NCBI RefSeq assembly: GCF_030161615.1
Contig: NZ_BSUN01000001.1
Span: forward strand, 2,170,001-2,234,000
Direction: 5' to 3'
From: Demequina litorisediminis
GTDB lineage: Bacteria; Actinomycetota; Actinomycetes; Actinomycetales; Demequinaceae
Length of the DNA stretch: 64,000 nucleotides
This document shows positions 58,602-64,000 of the stretch, in pieces. Numbering within the stretch: the first letter of the stretch is position 1; every line of letters starts with the position of its first letter. A program made the translations under genes and the position numbers. The notes under the pieces are model-generated. The model ran no database searches. It was not told the origin of the DNA and worked only from the letters and a program-made list of their open reading frames with translations.

Positions 58602-61417
58602 TTAGGCCTCGGCGAGGACCACGTTCTCCGTGCGCATGACCGTGGGATCGGCGATCTCGGTCGCCGAGCCGTCGGAGTCGCCGCCATCGACCGACGAGTC
58701 GAGCGCGGCCACCGCGTCGACAATCTGCATCGCGCGCACACGGCCCGCGGACATCACGTCGGTCTTCGCCGCGTGCACCGCAGCAACCTTGGCCTCGGGA
58801 ACCAGCAGGTCAACGGAGACGATCTCGGTGCGCTGCGACACCTTGGCCTCCGACTTGATCTTGCGGATCACGGCCAGTGCTTCGCCTGCATCGGCCACCA
58901 GGGATGCGTCAGCACCTGCGGCCGCAACGCGCAGCGGCTCCGCCGACGGCCACGCGGCGCGGTGCACCGTGCCGGGACGGAACCACGACCACACCTCCTC
59001 GGTGGCGAAGGGGAGGAACGGCGCGAACAGGCGCAGGAACGTGTCGAGGGCGATCACGAGCGTGGCGCGCGCGGACGCGGCACCGGGGGAGCACGGCGCG
59101 AGCGGGTCGATGTCCTCGCCGGGGGCCGCGCCGTCGTAGGCGCGAGCCTTCACGAGCTCCACGTAGTCGTCACAGAAGGTCCAGAACAGCGTCTCCGCCT
59201 GCTCGAGAGCACGCGTGTGATCGTAGGAGGAGAACGCCTTGGTGGCGGTGTCCACGACCTCGGCGAGCGCCGCGAGCAGGGCGCGGTCAAGCGGGTCCGT
59301 CACCACCGAGCCGGAGGCGTCCATGGCCGCGGGGTGTGCGTCATTCGCCGCGCTTGCCCCCAAGCCGTCGAGCACGCCGCCCGTGACGTGGGCTGCGGCC
59401 GCGATGCCTGCCTCGAGTGACTCGTTGGCCGCGGTGCCGATGCCCGTGGCGCCCAGCGCGAACTTCGAGGCGTTGAGCACCTTGTTGGCGAGGCGGCGGC
59501 CAATCTTCATCTGGCCCTCGTCGAAGGCGGCGTCAGTGCCCAGGCGCGCCGATGCCGCCCAGTAGCGCACCGCATCGGAGCCGTGCTGTTCGAGCAGCCC
59601 CAGGGGCGTCACCACGTTGCCCTTGGACTTCGACATCTTCTTGCGGTCAGGGTCAAGGATCCAGCCGGAGATCGCGGCATGCTTCCAGGGCAGGGCGTCG
59701 TGCTCGAGGTGCGAGCGCACCACAGTGGAGAACAGCCAGGTGCGGATGATGTCCTGGCCCTGGGGGCGCAGGTCCATCGGGAAGGTCTTTGCGAACAGTT
59801 CGGCGTCATCGCGCCAGCCACACACAATCTGGGGCGTGAGCGACGAGGTCGCCCAGGTGTCCATGATGTCCTTCTCGCCCGTGAAGCCGCCGGGGACGTC
59901 GCGCTGCGACTCGTCGTAGCCAGGGGCGGCGTCGGCGGACGGGTCCACCGGCAGCGACTCCTCGGAGGGCACGATGGGGGAGTCCCACACCACCTCGCCC
60001 GCCTCGTCGAGCGGGTACCACACGGGGATCGGCACGCCGAAGAAGCGCTGGCGCGAGATCAGCCAGTCACCGGTGAGGCCGTTGACCCAGTTCTCGTAGC
60101 GCTTGCCCATGTGAGCGGGCACAAACTCGAGGTCATCTCCGCGGCCCAGCAGAGCAGTGCGGAGGTCGGCGTCGCGGCCACCGTTGGAGATGTACCACTG
60201 GCGCGAGGTGACGATCTCGAGCGGCTTGTCGCCCTTCTCGAAGAACTTCACCGGGTGCTGGATGGGCTTGGGGTCGCCGTCCATGAGGTCCGCCTCGCGC
60301 AGCATCTCGACGATGCGCTTCTGGGCAGAGAACACGGTCATGCCGGCAATCTCGGCGTACGCGGCCTGCGCGGCGTCGGATTCGAGTCCCGCGGGAGCCT
60401 CGGGGAGCACGCGGCCGTCGCGGCCCAGGATCGAGCGCATCGGCAAGCCGAGCTCTCGCCACCAGATCACGTCGGTGACATCACCGAACGTACAGATCAT
60501 CGCGATGCCGGAGCCCTTGTCGGGCGACGCGAGGCGGTGCGGGACCACGGGCACCTCGACGCCGAAGAGCGGGGTGCGGACATGCGTGCCGAAGAGCGGC
60601 TGGTAGCGCTCGTCGTCGGGGTGGGCCACGAGCGCCACACAGGCCGCCAGCAGGCTCGGGGCGGGTGGTCTCGATCCACACCGACTCGAACGAGCCGGTC
60701 ACGGCCTCCATATCGGCGCAGGGCTCGAACGCGAGGCGGTGGTAGGCGCCGGGGCGCTCGCGGTCTTCGAGCCTCGGCCTGGGCGACGGCGGTGCGGAAG
60801 GTGACGTCCCACAGCGTGGGAGCCTCAGCCTGGTAGGCCTCGCCACGGCCAAGCGAGCGCAGGAACGCCTGCTGGGCGACTGCCTGCGAGGACGGCGAGA
60901 TGGTCTGGTAGGTGCGCGACCAGTCCACGGACAGGCCGAGGCGGCGCCACAGGTGCTCGAACTGCTGCTCGTCCTCGGCGGTGAGGCGCTCGCACAGGCT
61001 CGATGAAGTTGCGACGCGAGATGGGCTGCTGGTCCGCGGCCTTCGACGACTTTCCATCGCCACCGACGAACGGCGGCTCGTAGCCCTCGACGTACGGCAG
61101 GGTCGGGTCGCACCGCACCCCGAAGTAGTTCTGGACGCGGCGCTCGGTGGGCAGCCCGTTGTCGTCCCAACCCATCGGGTAGAAGACCTCGCGGCCGCTC
61201 ATGCGCTGGAAGCGCGCCACCACGTCGGTGTGGGTGTACGAGAAGACGTGGCCCACGTGCAGCGAGCCCGAGACCGTGGGGGAGGGGTGTCGATCGAGTA
61301 CACCTGCTCACGCTCGACGGAGGCGTCGAAGCGGTAGGTTTCGTCGTTCTCCCAGACCTCGTTCCAGCGGTCCTCAAGTCCGTCGACGGTGGCCTTGTCT
61401 GGGATGCGCGCAGTCAT
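58602..61417 (-). CDS. valS: Valyl-tRNA synthetase
   Basis: Class I synthetase that charges tRNA-Val, about 937 residues after correction. The HIGH motif is HVGH in [16 protein letters not shown], followed by [20 protein letters not shown], typical of the archaeal-like ValS used by many actinobacteria; the editing domain lies around [20 protein letters not shown]; the KMSKS motif is [10 protein letters not shown]. Breaks: a C lost in a run at 61278-61282 and AGCT expansions at 60996, 60770 and 60652. ATG 61417 begins [18 protein letters not shown]. IleS was considered and rejected because of the [10 protein letters not shown] motif. Confidence 0.9.
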
Positions 61418-61534
61418 GCCGCTCATTCTTCCAGACCACACGGGTCCCGCCCCAATCCGTCGTCCGGCCGATGCCTCGGCGAGTTGCGTCTCGCCCCTAG
61501 CCGGGGTAGGAGGCCGCTTGATAGCGTCGCTGGG

Positions 61535-61952
61535 GTGAGTGAGGCGAGGGTGCGTCCGGAGTTCATGAAGGCGCTTGAAGATTGTGATGCCGAGGTGGGG
61601 GCATCGTTGAAGCCGCGCCTGCGCGACATGATCCGCCTGCGATGCTCACACCTGAACGGCTGCACCTTCTCCGTGCGGCTGCATTCCGAGTCGCTGACGG
61701 CATTGGGGGCACGCCCTGAGGTGATCTCCGCTCTCGCGCGGCCGGTCAGGGCGATGCGCGAGGGGTTGGTGAGCGAAGGGGACGAGGCAGCGCTTCGATT
61801 CGCGGAAATCCTGACCGACCCGCCGCGCGGGCTCGAGACCGAGGCGCGCGACACCGCGGCAACGTACTTCACGCGGCAGCAGGCTCGGGGCGATCGTCGA
61901 AACCGTCGCCGTCGTCAATGCGTGGAATCGGGTGCTGCGCGGCGTCGAGTAG
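61535..61952 (+). CDS. Carboxymuconolactone decarboxylase-like (AhpD-type) protein
   Basis: About 138 residues of the CMD/AhpD fold. The core reads LKPRLRDMIRLRCSHLNGCTFSVRLHSE, in which C-x-x-x-C of AhpD is reduced to a similar pattern with two cysteines (RCSHLNGC) and the His ahead of the second helix. These proteins usually act as peroxidase partners or decarboxylases; the exact reaction is unknown. One AGCT expansion at 61881 shifts the last 22 residues. GTG 61535 is preceded by AGGAGG at some distance; ATG 61565 is possible. It is convergent with the HAAS-like gene, 2 bp away. Confidence 0.78.
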
Positions 61953-61954
61953 CA

Positions 61955-62907
61955 CTAGGAGGCTCGCCGCGCCCTGCGGTAAGAGCCGACGACGTCCCAT
62001 ACGGCGATCGCGGCGACGATCACCAGGATTCCCCACTCGAGGTTGGCGATCGTCAGGTCGGTCGCGGCATCGGGCCAGCCGATCTCGGCAAAGAGCGCCC
62101 TGTTGAGCAGTTCGCCTTCGACGACGGGGATCGCGACGAGGGCTACGGCGACGACGTTGACCGCCACGTTCAGCCACCAGTCGCGCATGGTCCAGTGGCC
62201 CCGCATATGACGCGCGATGGCGGCCGCGAGCTCGATGCCCATCGCGACCAGCAGTGCGGGCAGCACGAACGTCCACAGCGAGGGGTCGAGCAGCGGCAGG
62301 CCCTCGCCGTCGGCTGTGCGGGCCCACGGCCACGCTGTTGCCACACGAGCGCCACCGTGGTGAGCGCGATGACCACCACGGTGCCGGCGGTGTCGCCCCA
62401 CGTGACAGTGGCGTCCCGCTCCTCGGGCAGCCGGTCCACCGTCCATGGTTCCGTGACCTCGCTTGCCTTCACGCGCCCCCGCTCGATCGCAGCGAACACG
62501 AGCGTCACCCAGAACACCAGGTGCACGCCGACGGTAAGGGTCCCGCCCACGGTGGTGCCGATGATGGCGCCCACGCCATCGCCGTCGATCCACCCGCCGA
62601 GCGGGATCAGCACCGCCATGATGGGCAGCACGATCCACAACAGCAGGGTGGTGAGGCGTTTCCAGGCGAGGAAGTACTCGGGGCCGATGAGGAACAGCGA
62701 GCGGTCGGCGTAGGACGCCGCGAGCCGCTCGGGATCGCCCATCTCGTTCAACGTGTCCCGTTCGGCCTGACCGGCGGTAAGCCCCGCGCCGATGCGGGCG
62801 TCGATGGCGTCGCCGATGGCCTCCCTGAGTTGGGCTTCAACATCGGAGCGCTGGTCCTCGGCGAGGCGCGCAAGTGTCGCGGCGACGTAGCGGTCGGTGA
62901 GCGTCAT
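61955..62907 (-). CDS. HAAS-domain-like membrane protein
   Basis: About 317 residues. The N-terminal 60 form the cytosolic HAAS-like (DUF1700-type) module usual for PadR partners: LTDRYVAATLARLAEDQRSDVEAQLREAI with DTLNEMGDPERLAASYADR (core NEMGDPERLAASYAD). Then come about six transmembrane helices. One base appears lost near 62335 after VALVWQQ. ATG 62907 overlaps the PadR stop by four bases. Proteins with this layout are usually controlled by the neighbouring PadR repressor, often as envelope-stress or antimicrobial responses. Confidence 0.75.
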
Positions 62908-63241
62908 GGTCGGTCCATCCGGTCGAGTGCCTCGGAGAGGCGGTTCCAGTCGGCGCGCAGCAGCGAGACGAGGCTCGATGCCCGCGGGGGAGGTCGCATA
63001 GATCTTTCGTGGGCGGGCCTCGGAGGTATCCCAATCGAAGGTGAGCAAACCCTGCTTGTCGAGGCGGCGCAAGAGCGGATACAGGGTGTTGGCCTCAACG
63101 TTCAGGCCCAGGCTCTGCGAGGCGGCCGATGAGGCGATAGCCATAGTCGGGCGTCGCGGCGAGCAGTGCGAGGCACGCGAGCGACGTGGTGCCGCGGCGC
63201 AGTTCCTGGCGGTGTTGCGCGATGAGGTCGGGATGCAACAT
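62904..63241 (-). CDS. PadR-family transcriptional regulator
   Basis: Winged-helix repressor of 111 residues after correction. It begins MLHPDLIAQHRQELRRGTT, and the recognition helix follows in DYGYRLIGRLAELGLNVEANTLYPLLRRL, a textbook PadR motif (core NVEANTLYPLLRRL); the wing ends PRKIYATSPAG. AGCT expansions at 63110 and 62971 split it. ATG 63241 lies 11 bp from the palindromic operator, so the gene is probably autoregulated together with the HAAS-like gene it overlaps. Confidence 0.88.
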
Positions 63242-63251
63242 GACGAACACG

Positions 63252-63272
63252 ATAGTGTGTGTCGCACACTAT
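63252..63272. promoter_or_regulatory. PadR-type palindromic operator overlapping promoter
   Basis: ATAGTGTG (63252-63259) and CACACTAT (63265-63272) form a perfect 8-bp dyad with a five-base spacer. ATnnnACAC-type dyads of this sort are typical PadR operators. The sequence contains TATAGT on the minus strand, a good -10 box for the padR gene. Confidence 0.75.
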
Positions 63273-63400
63273 AGCAATTCCGCACATCGATAGTCCGCAC
63301 GGTACATTCGTCGATGCACCGCACCGCCGTGCGGGCCATTGCCGCGTGTCGCAGGGGTTTTACCGCGCGAGTGGGTGCCCCACGGAGTAGCGTCTGCCCC

Positions 63401-63781
63401 ATGGTGCGATTCCTGTGGAACCTGGTGGTCACGCTCATCGCTGCGGCAGTGGGCCTGTGGTTGACCTACTTCATTCTCGGTGCGGACGACTTTGACATGA
63501 ACGTCGGCGGCTTCCTGCTGGCGCTGGTGATCTTCGTCGTAGCGCAGGCGATCCTGTCGCCGTTCATTCTCAAGATCTCGGTGCGGTACGCGAGCGCACT
63601 CACCGGCGGTGTGGCACTGATCTCCACGTTCGTGGCGCTGCTGCTCGCGAACATCTTCTCCGACGGTCTCGACATCAAGACGGCCACCGGCTGGCTGGTG
63701 GGCACGGTGCTGGTGTGGCTCCTCAGCGCGCTCGCCGGATGGCTCGTCGGCGCCTTCGTCCTGAAGAACAAGGCTCAGTAA
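63401..63781 (+). CDS. Small four-helix membrane protein
   Basis: 126 residues with four hydrophobic helices (LWNLVVTLIAAAVGLWLTYF, FLLALVIFVVAQAILSPFIL, GGVALISTFVALLLANIF and WLVGTVLVWLLSALAGWLVG), in a layout like the phage-holin-like superfamily IV of actinobacterial membrane proteins. Function unknown. ATG 63401 gives MVRFLWNLV; an upstream in-frame ATG at 63314 would add a basic tail and is less likely. Confidence 0.72.
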   Translation: MVRFLWNLVVTLIAAAVGLWLTYFILGADDFDMNVGGFLLALVIFVVAQAILSPFILKISVRYASALTGGVALISTFVALLLANIFSDGLDIKTATGWLVGTVLVWLLSALAGWLVGAFVLKNKAQ

Positions 63782-63794
63782 GGACTGACTCTCG

Positions 63795-63842
63795 ACGACA
63801 CGCGGGGCCCGGCACGGTGACGTGCCGGGCCCCGCGTGTCGT
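63795..63842. terminator. Strong bidirectional hairpin terminator
   Basis: Perfect 21-bp arms (63795-63815 and 63822-63842) with a six-base loop, the longest perfect stem in the window. It lies between the convergent ends of the membrane-protein gene and the partial gene at the edge. Confidence 0.85.
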
Positions 63843-63878
63843 CTGTCGCCGGGACAGCCGGCCGATGCCTGGGTTGCG

Positions 63879-64000
63879 TCAGGCGCTGAGGTTGTCGATC
63901 ATGCGGCCCAGGACCGCGGCAGCCGTCGCGTAGTCGGCGTCGCCGATTCCCGCCACCGTTGCATCGTGCAGCCTTGTCACCTCTGCCTCGATCTGCGCGT
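63879..64000 (-). CDS. Partial C-terminus, possibly a MarR-type regulator
   Basis: The last 40 codons of a minus-strand gene that runs off the right edge. It reads as one continuous helix pair: EAEVTRLHDATVAGIGDADYA followed by AAAVLGRMIDNLSA before TGA at 63879 (core AVLGRMIDNLSA). A long C-terminal amphipathic helix of this kind is usual in MarR-family proteins, but too little is visible to be sure. Confidence 0.4.
   Translation of the reverse strand, partial: AQIEAEVTRLHDATVAGIGDADYATAAAVLGRMIDNLSA

Noticed and set aside
58602..61417. Isoleucyl-tRNA synthetase
   Set aside because: The segment after the HIGH motif ([14 protein letters not shown]) and the overall layout match valyl-tRNA synthetase of the actinobacterial type.

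Overview
The window is about 70% G+C, with GTG starts, short intergenic gaps and actinobacterial gene families: tandem ClpP1/ClpP2 followed by ClpX, two Eis-type acetyltransferases, two M1 aminopeptidases, DUF4190 and DUF3558-like proteins, and a group II truncated haemoglobin. I infer a Micrococcales actinobacterium, perhaps related to Cellulomonas or Demequina; the genus is a guess.

An assembly artefact runs through the whole window. Roughly half the genes are interrupted by single-base shifts. Nearly all of these sit where an AGCT has been read as AGGCT or AGCCT (rarely GCT or AGT); a minority are lost bases in G/C runs. Restoring the sites gives whole-codon lengths and textbook proteins for malQ, pepN, tig, clpX, valS and others, so these genes are annotated across the breaks and not called pseudogenes. 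The pattern suggests modified AGCT sites disturbing base calling.

Layout. 1-4400: truncated haemoglobin, MscS channel, MalQ, AraC regulator. 4430-8536: siderophore ABC importer operon (binding protein, two permeases, ATPase). 8538-13802: two M1 aminopeptidases. 13874-20562: lipoproteins, MFS exporter, MarR regulator, TrmL, membrane protein, ABC exporter. 20670-26615: 34-residue Cys/Gly-rich peptide, M13 peptidase, RpiB-like isomerase, tandem Eis-like proteins, CoA-binding protein. 26739-29277: Dps, then cysE and cysK preceded by a seven-cysteine leader peptide. 29476-32031: SRPBCC, DUF1761, aldo/keto reductase, tRNA-Gly, DUF1304.

32129-41529 is a genomic island inserted in the 3' end of tRNA-Pro(TGG) and bounded by a perfect 35-bp direct repeat. 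It carries a tyrosine recombinase with an internal stop, a DUF4209 protein, an XRE-ImmA/IrrE regulator with an unknown partner, a DUF3800 protein coupled to a winged-helix protein, an IS110-like remnant, and an AbiEi/AbiEii toxin-antitoxin pair whose toxin has an internal stop. It reads as an ageing defence or stability island.

41598-51554: aldo/keto reductase, universal stress protein, secreted GH74 xyloglucanase with two C-terminal CBM5/12-like modules, an amine-oxidase/MFS/SRPBCC operon with a divergent TetR, and an FGGY kinase. 51796-57383 is the protein quality-control block (tig, clpP1, clpP2, clpX) with three small membrane proteins. 57480-64000: an AbiEi/DUF559 protein, valS, a carboxymuconolactone-decarboxylase-like protein, a PadR operon with a clear palindromic operator, a small membrane protein and the 3' end of one more gene.
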